Below are positions 1-10,054 of a DNA stretch of 64,000 nucleotides, one piece after another. The DNA comes from Gautieria morchelliformis (Eukaryota; Basidiomycota; Agaricomycetes; Gomphales; Gomphaceae). The notes under the pieces are model-generated. The model did not search any database and was not told the origin of the DNA. It worked only from the letters and a program-made list of their open reading frames with translations. The stretch covers positions 186,001 through 250,000 of the forward strand of contig WHVA01000120.1 of the NCBI GenBank assembly GCA_015179125.1. The letters are read 5' to 3'. Every line of letters begins with the position of its first letter. Positions within the stretch are counted from its first letter, which is position 1. A program made the translations under genes and the position numbers.

Positions 1-3000
1 CTCGGATCTTGGGCTGGACAACTCACGGTTATCCCTGTGCGAGGACCTGGGGGTGTCGCTGAGGTGAGGCCTTTGATATTACCGGGATTATCGTGGAATT
101 CAACACACACCCTCGTTTGTCACAAGCTCACATATCCACCCCCACTCCCTTCACCTCGGAAAAGCCGAAATAATCTGGTGACTAGAACTGAAGTACTGTG
201 GCACGCTACCAGCGCTGAGCCAATGAGGATGTCGTGTAGTTCCAAGTGGATCTTCGACTGAAGGTTCATCCAAACCTTGGAAGGATGCTTTTGGAGACGC
301 AAATGAACAATCCGTGTTCGCAGTAGGAATCATCCATCAAGCATGTCAGGGAAAGCCTCTGAGGTCAATGTGAAGGAAGTGAGATACACACAATCACTGT
401 TGTCACTTACATCTCATGGCATATCATGAGAAAATACATTCATTTGATAAGCATAGTCCATCTATACTCCATTCAGTGATATAGATATACATTGTCTTCT
501 CAAAGCATACATCGTCTTGTCTTAATTCCTATTAGTGCTCCAAAACGACAGCAGATGGCCTTCCCGTGGTGTCATTGAACACTGGAACGGTTCGGGGCGA
601 CTGGGAAAGCGTTGATACAATGAAAATCGACAGCACAGAAGAAATTAGAACGCACGGAAGGCCGCCGGAGGTGGAAGAACCTTCTATAGGTATTTCCGCA
701 CCATTTGCATCTTTGGCGTAAGATATGGTGAAGGCCTTGAGAATGAAGCAAGCAGTTAGGTATATGGTGTTATCTGCTAGATGGCGGCCAGGGCATATCC
801 TAAAATTAGTGAGAAAACGTCAGTGATACCACCGGGAGTCACGACGCTGTGCCGCCTAAGTAAGCCCTACCTTCGTCCAAAACCAAACGACACAGACGGA
901 TCTCTGACACCCGGCCTAAGGAAACGCTCAGGCTCAAAGTGTTCAGTATTGGGCCCGTACATATTCTTGTCATGGAGCATTGCCCTTTCGAGTAGGCTCT
1001 TGTGAGTATCTGCTATTTGGGCACACAAGAAGGGCGACTCCACCATGCATTTCCGATGACCACACTTCCTTCAGGAATAAAGTTGTTGTTGTACACATCG
1101 TCTTGCGTCACCCCGTGTGCAATGGCCAGTGGTGCCACCGGACGCCACCTAGTCCAGAAAACTTTATCTGTCAACTCCTGGCTTTCAGAGTATCAGTTAG
1201 GGCACCTTTGTATTTCCTTGCAAATAGCATTCATATACAGAAGGCTATCGCGGTCTTCAAAGGTAGGGAGCCGATCGGCGCCAACAACTTCGTCGAGCTC
1301 ACGCTGCGCCTTGCGTTGTACATCGGGATAAAGGATCATGGCGAGGATAAACCAGGATAGGGCGACAGTCGTCTAGAGGAGTGACGTGAATGGTGTACAG
1401 AACGTAAGGAAAAGAGAGCGTTCGTACAGTGTCAGCTCCCGCGAGATACGCAGCAGCCCCAGTGCTTTGGATGGCGTCCTCTTGCTGCGGCACATCCGCC
1501 TCTGGTAAATCAGCTATACCTTCTAGAAGCGAAGCGGTGAAAGAGGGTATAGCTTTCCCTTCCCTCTTGATTGGACTCAATTGACCGTGAACAAAGTGGT
1601 GAAAGGTTGACCCACCAAAGCCTTCTTGCAAGCATTAAACGGAACAACAAGCGCCTGTGTGACGACCTGTCGCCAGACGCGGGCTTTTGTTTTGAACCCT
1701 GCCCCTGGCATCCACTCGGGTACGTATTTCACTGAATTAACCCGAATCAGACCCTCCGAACCACGTACATTCGCTATGCGTACATATCGGGAGAGTATCC
1801 ACGAGAAATGAGCCTGGGTTGAGCAATTCCGACACGGCCTCCATAGCCTGTTCCGCAATTCTTATGTAGGGATCACCAATGGGAAGCACTTTGATACCAT
1901 AGATAACCTAGAGGTACAATGATGAGATCGACTCAGGATTACAATCAGATGCATTCTATCTCACCTCCATGATTATAGCACCGGAGAGGTGTCGAAAATG
2001 TTGGAGAAAATCCTCTGGAGATTCATGAAGTCGATGAAGAAGCTCTCTGCTCGCGTATGGGTAAAAAAGATAGTAGCATAACCATATTAAGGATTGTGAC
2101 GTACTGCGTATGTTTTGCCTGAACGTTAGTATATGCTGTTGCGGCAGTGAGGTGGAACTTCTGGTGAAACATCTTGCGGAGACGCCGCCATTTGTTTCCG
2201 TAGCGCATCAAGGCGAAGCTCCAATCGAATCCAGCTCTACCGGATGAGGGAAGAAGGTAATAGTTTGAATATGGCAGAAGGATGCGACAGACCAACATAC
2301 AAGTCAACGGCCATAGGAAAGTCAAAGCGATCTGAGTATATCGACGATCTCTTCTCGAACAGGTCTTGAGCGACGGCGAGAGAGTTGACGATTACTATAG
2401 GTTGTCTAAGCACATTGACGTAGACGAGTTCTCCTGAAAATATATTGAGATAGTTGTCAACATTCGTTGACAAAACCATGCCGTATTTCTTAGCCCAGTC
2501 GGTGTATGTCTCCCATTCGTGCTCTTTGGGCATATCGTAGACGTTTCCTATGATCGCCTTTCCAGGGGGCCCAGGTGGAAGGTGTGTACCTGCGGTATGT
2601 ATAAGAGCTCACGTACGACATGAGGTGGGGATTCTCACCTTCTGGGATGCGGGTGCGCTGTGTGACCAAAAGGAGGAAAGCAGCGCCTATAACACCACCC
2701 AGAGCAATGTATATATTTGTTGTCCAAGCTAGGACACCCATCGGAGAAATACGCTGCAGGAGCAGATCGAGGTATGACGGTATGCTGAGCGACTTTAATG
2801 ACTTCCACATACACCCAGTTATGGAATATCACGAGTCTGAGTCGGTACTATCCGAACGGGGTCCATCGCCTGGGCTCTTCTCGACAAGTTCAGACAGAAA
2901 AGTGGTTCCATGCCATCCAAATAGGTGTACGCTTCCCATGGGCTAGTGAACTTTGACAAATGGGACTCCCAAGGGCCATCCTCAGGTACGCCTTCCCTTT

Positions 3001-3329
3001 ATCCCTTGTGTAAGTTTGGATAGAAACGCGGACCAAGGGGAGCACCAGGGAAAGCGACGTGTCTATCGCTGTTATTTGGTTAACTATATGATGTCAAAGT
3101 TGCCAATAGACGAGCACCGTTTCCCTAATGAGAAGGTGGTCAGTCGTTGTCGCTTTGGGGAAACAGAAGCAGGAGACACCATGGAATGCACAGAGACAAA
3201 TTAAACTCGGAAGCAGTTCGGTAGTGCGGGGGCGTCAAGGAGACCCGTGACCAGCCTGTCGCTAATAGTAAACGTTAAACGGATACCGTGACACATTAGC
3301 GGCGCAGGATCATAGCCGAACAGGCTGGA
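1..3329. repeat. Left arm of inverted segmental duplication
   Basis: Read in reverse complement this stretch matches 28512-32457 almost base for base, including the P450 gene, its introns, its upstream region and its 3' flank. The arm continues off the left edge of the window. Small differences include a 10-bp indel near 2999-3010 and different sequence in the intron before the exon starting W-R/H-P. The homology resumes after the DIRS-like insertion at 6882-6896 and after the TIR element at 10803-10852, so the original left arm reached at least that far. From 2742 to 3329 I see only the P450 upstream region, with no convincing further gene. Confidence 0.93.
523..2741 (-). CDS. Cytochrome P450 monooxygenase (left copy)
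   Basis: Twelve exons joined by GT-AG introns give an uninterrupted protein of about 530 aa. A membrane anchor follows the start, then the proline-rich hinge LPPGPP (exon 2). Later come the I-helix motif AGADT, the ExxR motif (KEIQR), PERF, and the heme loop FGFGRRICPGRH, whose Cys is the heme ligand and which is split by an intron after the second Arg. The C-terminus [14 protein letters not shown] needs a last intron with a GTGCGT donor and CCCAG acceptor. The overall layout resembles basidiomycete OrdA/CYP64-like P450s; the substrate is unknown. An ER-anchored heme-thiolate oxygenase fed by a P450 reductase is the expected role. An upstream in-frame ATG (MWKSLKS, 2810) exists here but not in the right copy, so I chose the conserved ATG at 2741. 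One difference from the right copy is WRPV instead of WHPV after the ExxR. Confidence 0.92.
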
Positions 3330-3750
3330 TGGATTTAGCTATAGGTACCGCGCGGGTTCAGTCCAGTTGAGCGCCAAGCACGGCGGAGTTCCATACCCTC
3401 TCTCTCCCCTCACCGTCATCACCAAAGATTGATAGCTCTGATACTCGTACCGCACTCTCATTAATCTCACTCTCACTAATCGCTTCAGCTCTAGTTCTCA
3501 TAAGCACACGATCGTTATTGCGGCGCTCTCGTCATCTCCACAGCAACTCCGAGTTAGCAGAACACGCTCCCTTTAAATTATCACATCTCTCCACCCGACG
3601 CGCAACCGCGCCCCCTCACAACCCAACGAACACCCCGCGAGATGACGCCACCAGAAGCTCCATCCGGCACCCACCGACACCTCGGCCTGAACCTAGGCGA
3701 CAGACCGCCACCCACCAGTAACGCAACCCCCACTCACCCACACGGCAGCC

Positions 3751-6041
3751 GTGAGCAACAATGCTCGCGCAAGCACACCAGAAACCCGCATCCAGAACAC
3801 CACCGGCCGCGCCCGTGGGCCAGATCCCAGCACCAGCCGCCACCAGCCCAGAGGCCATCCCCAGCCTCAAGACCCCAACCTCAACCATCAGCCGCAGCCG
3901 CAGCCGCAGCAGCAACCAGAGCCGCACACCCAGCTACAACAACAGCCGCACCTCCCCTCCATCCAGCAGCAACCGAGCCGTTCAGCAGTGGACCTCGACG
4001 CGCAGATCGCGGCGCTAATAGAGAAGCAACTGCTAGTGGGACACGCGCAACCTCGCCCGGCAGGACTCCATCCCCTCATAGCCACGGAAGAAGCCGTCCA
4101 AACCGCCAGGCTCGCCGCCATCGAGGCGGCCACGCGCAGTGAAGAGGAAAAGCATGCCCTCCCTGGTATAATACCAGGCTTCAAGCTGAGCACACTGAGC
4201 ATATGTAAGTCCCCTCACCCTACTCCGCACACATTCCCCCCCGCCCCCCCTTACGCCCCTCACCGTGCCAAACCGGCGATAGGCCGAGAATTCAGTCAAA
4301 TCTTGGCGATAGGCCGTTGTGCGACGGCAATAGGCCAAGCAAGGGGACAATGTGTCACCCGCACTGGGCGATAGGCCAGGCTATAGTCCGCCAGAGCCGC
4401 CATGTGTGCTCTGGTCATCCTATCCAAACCCCCCACCCCCTCCCCCCCCATAACGTATGAGGCGCACAGCTGACATCAGCCCACGTCCTACAGCCGTTCC
4501 TCCCAGGGTAGACGAGGCCTTTAAAGCCTTCCGATACGTCCCCTACACAGTGTTGTCCACGGCCGCATGCCTGAAAGCGAACAAAGGCAAAGAGGAATAC
4601 ATGTTCAATGCCCAAGGCAGCATCACGCTCAAAGGCCTGGACAAGCGAAGCGAGAGAACCATCCCAATGGTCGATTGGTTCGCAGCGTCCAAAACCGCAG
4701 TAGAAAGAACATGCTTCTACTGGGGGCAGGAAAGAGCGGACGCGCTGGCAGCGCACAATGCCATGGTGATGGACCTAGCATGCTCACACTCCTGGAGCAT
4801 CGCGGTAGAATATGATATCCAACAGCGGGAAGCGGTAGCGCGTGAGCCATCACATGGCCTAGCCTCACTAGACACGAATGCGCTCACAGTCATATCAACC
4901 AGGCTAGCCTTGCTAGCAGCACCAACCCCACCACCCACTCACCAGTATCCCGCACTACACTTAACGCTGCCCAAGCGCCCCTCTCCAATTGAGCACCAAG
5001 AATACCAGCAGCGCAAACGGGCAAAGCCCGAGCGCCTGACATGCTTTCGGTGCGGGCTTGCAGGACACCTCCCAGCAGAATGCAAAGCCGACCGAACCAC
5101 CACTGGAAAACCGGCTGCCGCACTCGGGCAGAACTCCAAGAATGAACATGCCTTGGCAAGCAATTCTGCTTTAACTGGGCCAGATCGTCAGCCTGCAAAT
5201 GGGGCGCCGCGTGCTACAATGCCCATGCCTGCAGCCTCTGTGGCGACGCCGCCCATGGCGCTGGCAGCTGCAAACCCCTCTACTGACCCGTGCCAAGTAG
5301 TCACGCTGCTGTCAGCCCCCAAGGCAGCAGAGCTCCTGTATAAACTAGGCATATTTAATGATTGGAAACATGTAGTAGACGGCATACAGAATGGGTTCGA
5401 TGTCGGAATACGCACACCACCAGTGCAGACCCACCTCTTTCGCAAATCACAACTCCTCGAAGCTCGACCCCCGATTCATAGACGCGTACATAGCCGGCAA
5501 GCAAGCGGCAGGTCGATATTCAGAGGCGTTCGCTCCACAAGAGCTGGAACAGCGAATCGGCCCCTTCTGCTCATCACCCCTGGGCCTCATACCCAAACCC
5601 AACTCGGACAAGATGCGGCTCATTCAAGACTTGTCCTATCCCCGAAACGACAAACACGTGCAGTCGGTAAATGCCGAAATCGAGGCCAGCGACTTCCCCA
5701 CCGCATGGGGGTCCTTCGATGCCACGTCAGCACTAATTTGATCCTTGCCAGAAGGCTGCCTAGCGACAACATTCGACATCTCAGCAGCCTACCGGCTGAC
5801 ACCCATCCAGCCGTCTCAGCAGAACGCAGTCTGCGTGCACTGGAACAACAAGGTGTACGTAGACAGGGCCGTAATGTTCGGACTAGCATCAGGCACTGGA
5901 GTATTTGGTTCGGTCGCGGACATGCTAGTAGCAATCTACGAGAAGGCAGGATTCGGCCCATTGCTAAAATGGGTAGACGACTTCTTTGCTGTAAGACTGC
6001 CCGGAGACACTTTAGAACGGATATGCTGGACATTAAGAGGC
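3751..6041 (+). pseudogene. DIRS Gag-reverse transcriptase (frameshifted)
   Basis: The first part is proline/glutamine-rich and ends in a helical stretch (AQIAALIEKQL to PGFKLSTLSI). A likely intron runs from the GTAAGT near 4205 to about 4510. The frame then runs through KAFRYVPYTVLS to the zinc knuckle CFRCGLAGHLPAEC (CX2CX4HX4C, about 5042-5083). Near 5437 the meaningful frame shifts by one base: downstream of THLF the RT sequence (SSKLDPRFIDAYI, SPLGLIPKP, MRLIQDLSYPRND) is read in another frame. An in-frame TGA at 5740-5742 interrupts SALI/SLPEGC. RT motifs TFDISAAYR and KWVDDFFAVR follow. The RT breaks off about 15 codons after VDDFF. The gene is not functional as it stands. Confidence 0.82.
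4270..4380 (+). repeat. Repeated GGCRATAGGCC decamer block
   Basis: The motif GGCGATAGGCC, or GGCAATAGGCC once, occurs four times within about 105 bases (near 4273, 4306, 4327 and 4367), with a related GCGATAGGCC at about 6497 in the recombinase region. The block lies in the probable intron or leader between the Gag N-terminal part and the zinc-knuckle exon of the DIRS-like element. Confidence 0.75.
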
Positions 6042-6089
6042 CTAGAGAACATCCAATCCAGCAAACCCACCAGACCGCCCCGCCCCCCC

Positions 6090-6782
6090 GTAACCCTCTC
6101 GATGCTGACAACATTAAAAGTAAATCTAGACCTGGACGTGCCATTCGACGCATGCATCTGGGCGATGGCGTCATGCGCCTTCTGGGGAATGATGAGATTT
6201 GGTGAGGTATCCGTATCGGCACGCACCACGTTCGACAAAACAAAGCACTTGACGCGCCAGGATGTCACCATAAGAAGAGACCTGGATGGCAAAAACTACG
6301 CGCGGTTGGACCTACCCACGGCCAAGACCGCCAAGCCGGGAGAGAAGCAATCAGTCTTTCTCATGGCGCAAGGGGACCTATGCCCACTAGAAGCACTCAC
6401 CAACCTAGCGCGAGTGGTGCCAGCCCGGCAGGCGGACCCCCTTTTCTCATGGAGGGACAATAAAGGCCAAGCCAGACCCATGATCAAAGCACGCGCGATA
6501 GGCCAAATCAACGCAATCCTAAGTGCGCACGGGTGGGGCAACGCGTTCGGTCACTCCTTCCACATAGGCAGAGCGTCCTTCTACCTAGCGCAAAAAGTCA
6601 GCCCCGAAATCGTCCGTATAGCTGGACGTTGGCGCTCACTAGCCTACGAAGCGTACATCCGAGCATGTGAGCAAGTAGCCACGAGGCACCTAAGTAACCT
6701 GCCAAACAGCTCCATCGTCAGTACCGCTGCCTCCGGTCGGGCTGGCGGCGAGAGCTCACCGCAGGTCAGCGGCCTTGGGTAA
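6090..6782 (+). pseudogene. DIRS tyrosine recombinase, C-terminal catalytic part
   Basis: The frame continues directly from the truncated RT and contains the catalytic half of a tyrosine recombinase: first catalytic Arg in FWGMMRFGEVSV, then GHSFHIGRASF, then AGRWRSLAYEAYIR with the W and the nucleophilic Tyr region. In DIRS relatives the second box is normally HSFR (the HxxR motif). Here the Arg appears replaced by His (HSFH), which would remove an active-site residue. The N-terminal core-binding domain is absent. The product of this family resolves circular intermediates and inserts them without an integrase. A stop follows near 6780. Confidence 0.82.
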
Positions 6783-7450
6783 GCGGCAAGCCCTTCTCCG
6801 CGCACCCTCTGAGCTAACGCTCAGATCAGCCCAACCACACACTGAGCTTCACCACATCCGTCGAGACAGCGCGAGTCGAAACTGGACATGGATCTAAGAT
6901 AGAAGTCGTTTAAATGGGGCACCTTTACGTAAGCTCAGGACCATCCGGCGGTGAGCTCAATAACACTAGAAGGCAGAATTATTTTGCCAAACTGCTTCCT
7001 AGATTCTCTTTGGGTTATGCATAGCTACAACTTCTAGGAGAGACTTGGGAAATATCTATGTTACTGGAGGAGATATATGATGTTCAAAGTGTGACACAAG
7101 AAAAATTCCAGATTATTTTTATGATGTCCTAGAGTGATTCTATGCAATTTCAGTATTTGGACCAGCAGAATTTGGCGGTCACTGGAGGAGCGAAGGAGAG
7201 AAGGGTGTGATTACCAATCACCCCTTCCGTCTTAGCTAGCCAGGTTTGAACTTGTCACGCGTTCCTTATGTAAGTTCAATCGTACGTTGGTGTTCACGTG
7301 ATATGTCACATGATGTATTTGTCAGCTTTGAAGGCTTGAAGACAAAACATTCCACTGCCACAAGGCCCTTCCCACCCCTTCAACTTCTCATAATAGTATA
7401 TTTGAACATTCTGAGCCATGGACATGGGGTGAAAATCTAAAAATACACCT

Positions 7451-7552
7451 GTAGTGCCCAGTTAGTCATACCATCTTAGCTAGGGTAACCGCCCGGGTTG
7501 CAGAAGCTAAGTAGGTATGTTTTGCAGAGAGGACCAGTACTACGGATAATAC
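7451..7552 (+). other. 5S rRNA-like segment at the TIR end
   Basis: The terminal ~100 bases contain CATACC near position 17, GAAGCTAAGTAGG near 53-65 and CCAGTACTACGGAT near 84-97 of the segment. The same order occurs in 5S rRNA (CCATACC, GAAGTTAAGC box A region, AGTACT..GGATG box C region). The spacing between the last two blocks is about 7 nt longer than in a normal 5S gene and the GGGAGACC part is missing. It is not a 5S gene but may be derived from one or carry a pol III promoter. The same segment is conserved at the other end (10275-10376, complement) and in the copy at 21210-21312 (complement). Confidence 0.4.
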
Positions 7553-7829
7553 TACACATAATTCTTACTTAGCTGCACAACATGACTGTGGGTGAGCTAT
7601 GGACACCTGTCCTACCTGTCGGAACCACATCCAGCGTCTCGAGCCACGTCTCAACTGTTCACATGACTGTCTCCAGCAACACCGTGTCACATCAACCACT
7701 GTCGCCGTCGTCGCATGCAGTGAGCTCAACCAGTGAATGTCCATAGCTCCAAAACCTCCGGCTTTTTTTAATATGCCTCCTGCTTGAACCTGCCATATCA
7801 AACTCAACTTGCCCATTTGTAGTACAGTA

Positions 7830-7905
7830 AGTAAATATCTCAAAAGTATGTATTTACATATCTATATGTTGCCATCTAACAATTTTTCTCATGCCTTACT
7901 CACAG
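7830..7905 (+). other. Conserved intron-like segment in TIR element
   Basis: A GTAAGTAAAT donor-like sequence after TAGTACA and an acceptor-like TTACTCACAG about 75 nt later bracket a segment that is conserved, with the same borders, in the half copy near 20895-20945 (complement; there the last bases read CGA rather than CAG). This suggests the element is or was transcribed and spliced on this strand. No protein is recognisable on either side. Confidence 0.35.
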
Positions 7906-7974
7906 GGAACGACAGCTTCTCCCAGACATTGAGCCCCATACTCAACGGCCATGCCCGCACACCTCATGTTCCCG

Positions 7975-8290
7975 CTTGCGAGTGTCTCCACGAGGACATG
8001 CCTGCATCCCAGCGGTGCTTCATTGAGCCCGATGCTGCTGCTGCCTAGGTGGTGCTCCCCATCGTCGGAAAGTCCGTCCTCATTGTGTGCGGAACTTCGG
8101 CACAGGTGGGAGCGCAGTGCAGGCCCCGCGGGTGAGTGTCTTCATGAGGACATGCCCAGATCTCCCGGCGATGCTTTGTGGGCTGCGCCCGATGCCGCTA
8201 CCACCTGCGTTGTGCTCCCTGTCATCAGACAGTCCATCCTCGTCATGCGCGGAACTTTGGCGCAGGCGGGAGCGCAGTGCAGGTCCTGCA
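7975..8290 (+). repeat. Tandem duplication of about 155 bp
   Basis: Two diverged units, about 7978-8125 and 8130-8290, share the order GAGTGTCT(C/T)CA(C/T)GAGGACATGCC, then CCCGATGC, a CATC...GTCCTC stretch, then GGAACTT(C/T)GGC and GGGAGCGCAGTGCAGG. They lie in the inner TIR element. Reading frames run through them but no conserved protein is apparent. Confidence 0.7.
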
Positions 8291-8575
8291 TGGTGGTACT
8301 CATGGTGAGCTGTGGCATACACGAGCCCGCTGGTACAGATCCCAGGTGGTTGGGACCCCATGCCGCTGCTGCTCTCCCACTAGAATGAGCGACCATGCAT
8401 CTGCCACAGCTGTCCGTGTTGGTGTGAGGCAAATCCGCGTGGCTGTCTATGAAGGTGCAGACATGGGTGGCGAGATGGAGTGTTCGAATGCAGCAGAGTC
8501 GGCGGGGGATGGCGAAGGAGGAAGCTGCATGGTTGCTACGAGGCGTGATGCTGAGGTCGCACATATACTGGAGCA

Positions 8576-9398
8576 TCTCTTCTTGGGGGACGTGAGTAAT
8601 TAACTAGCAGGTTGTGAGGATGCATACGCAATGCAAGGCAGGATTTGATGCACCTGGAGCACCGCATATGGCAGTGCTGTGTAGGGTGCGTCGTTTCTCG
8701 TCAATAGTTGTACACTTTGAAATTTTGGATAAATAAAAAATGAGGTTACACAATGAGTATCACCAAATACAAATCCTGTCCTGTACAATCCATTTCTTGT
8801 TCTCGTACTCATGGTGTCACTAGCTAGAATGTCGAGACACTCCCTATGGTTGTAAGAGAGTAGCTATGTATTCACATCTGCTCCCTGAATAGAACTCAAA
8901 TGACCCATGCACCACAGTCAGCTTATTGCATGGCCTTTACTGTGGCCCTATACCTCTGCTTCATGGGCCTCTGGGTACTCTCTTGGTGGAATGGCTCAGC
9001 TTTCTTCATTACTTTCCCTTGTGCATCCCTCACATGCAGTGCGACTCGGTAGTGTCAATCCCATGGCACGGAGTTCTATATAGCTTCACTTACAACCATA
9101 GGGAGTGTCTCTCAACAAATATTCTAGCTAGTGACACCATGAGTACAAGAACAAGAAATGGATTGCTTAAACCTATGTAACTACAGGACAGGATTTGTAT
9201 TCAGTGATACTCGTTGTGCAACCTCATTTTTGATTTGTCCAAAATTTTGAGGTGTACAACTCTTGATGAGAAACAACGCTCCCTACACTGCGCTGCCATA
9301 TGTGGTGCTCCAGGTATGTCGACTCCTGCATTGCATTGCGTATGCATCCTCACAACCTGCTAGTTAATTACTCACGTACCCCTGTCCCAAGAAGTTAA
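8576..9398. mobile_element. Innermost palindromic (foldback) element
   Basis: Long inverted repeats of about 280 bp (8576-8856 and 9090-9398) flank a spacer of about 230 bp. The outer ends read GTGAGTAATTAACTAGCAGG and its complement; the inner ends meet around CTCCCTATGGTTGTAAG. The arms differ by scattered substitutions and small indels. No coding capacity is seen. It looks like a MITE or foldback element inserted in the inner TIR element, the third level of nesting. Confidence 0.75.
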
Positions 9399-10054
9399 CC
9401 GAGTGCTACACCATAAAAATTACATGCTTACAGTGATCCCACACTGCTCATCCTTACGTCGGACATAAGACGATAATCAGATTACTTGTAATGCCAACTT
9501 ACCGGTAGATCCTGTCAATGAATGGAATGTTAAGGTCGTTTTCAGCGGGACCCTCGAAATGTTGATAGTGGATAAGGATGTTTGCCCAACTTATGTCACG
9601 ATGCAATATGCCCTTCTTTTCCACAAGGATGTGATGAATTAAGGTTGGTTAGTGTCAGTATGGACAATAGAGTTACGCACAAACCTTCAGTGAGATCCTA
9701 CATGGCTTTCAAGAATTGCAAGATGTCCTTGCACTTACCCAAACTCTCCCCTGTTGTTGTTAAAGGTACCATGCGCGATCCTTCGAGTACGTGACCACGC
9801 TGAACGTGCGGCCATCCAAACCATGCACAAATTCTCAAACCAGAGCGTAGGGATCTTGTTTGTAGAATGTATGTGAATATCGAAGGTTACGCTACCAATA
9901 GAACATTAGAGATATGGAGACCAGAAACAACTTGAGTTAATACGGACGGCTTTGTGGACCACAACAACTAGTTTAACCCCCGTGCTACATTTGACAGGCA
10001 ACAAATGGACGAGTGGGGTTTGATACTGGAGGTTCAAAAAGGAGGCATAACTCA
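9399..10054. other. Unassigned interior of the inner TIR element
   Basis: This stretch between the palindrome and the right TIR has stop codons in all frames and no recognisable domain or RNA. It belongs to the inner TIR element by position only. Confidence 0.4.

Larger units (their letters stand above)
3330..6881 (+). mobile_element. DIRS-like tyrosine-recombinase retrotransposon, internally deleted
   Basis: The element sits in the left duplication arm, and the paralogous right arm keeps the empty site near 28508-28512, which fixes both ends closely. Both flanks carry the pentamer CTGGA (3325-3329 and 6882-6886). It encodes a Gag-like region with a zinc knuckle, a reverse transcriptase with a VDDFF active site, and the catalytic C-terminal part of a tyrosine recombinase, which is the gene set of DIRS elements. 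At 3.5 kb it is shorter than complete DIRS elements. The second half of the RT with RNase H and the recombinase N-terminus is missing. I could not find convincing terminal inverted or split direct repeats by eye. Confidence 0.85.

Noticed and set aside
2953-3204. An 83-residue frame upstream of the left P450 (also at 28633-28902 in the right arm)
   Set aside because: It is present in both arms only because they are duplicates; a 10-bp indel between the arms changes its frame, which argues against coding.
4457-6205. A single 582-residue protein
   Set aside because: Only the part up to about 5437 is meaningful (Gag with zinc knuckle). Beyond that the RT is read in another frame and this frame is an open shadow.
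7451-7552. A functional 5S rRNA gene
   Set aside because: Blocks are in order, but spacing is altered, the GGGAGACC part is missing, no closing stem or T-run is evident, and it sits exactly in a transposon terminus.
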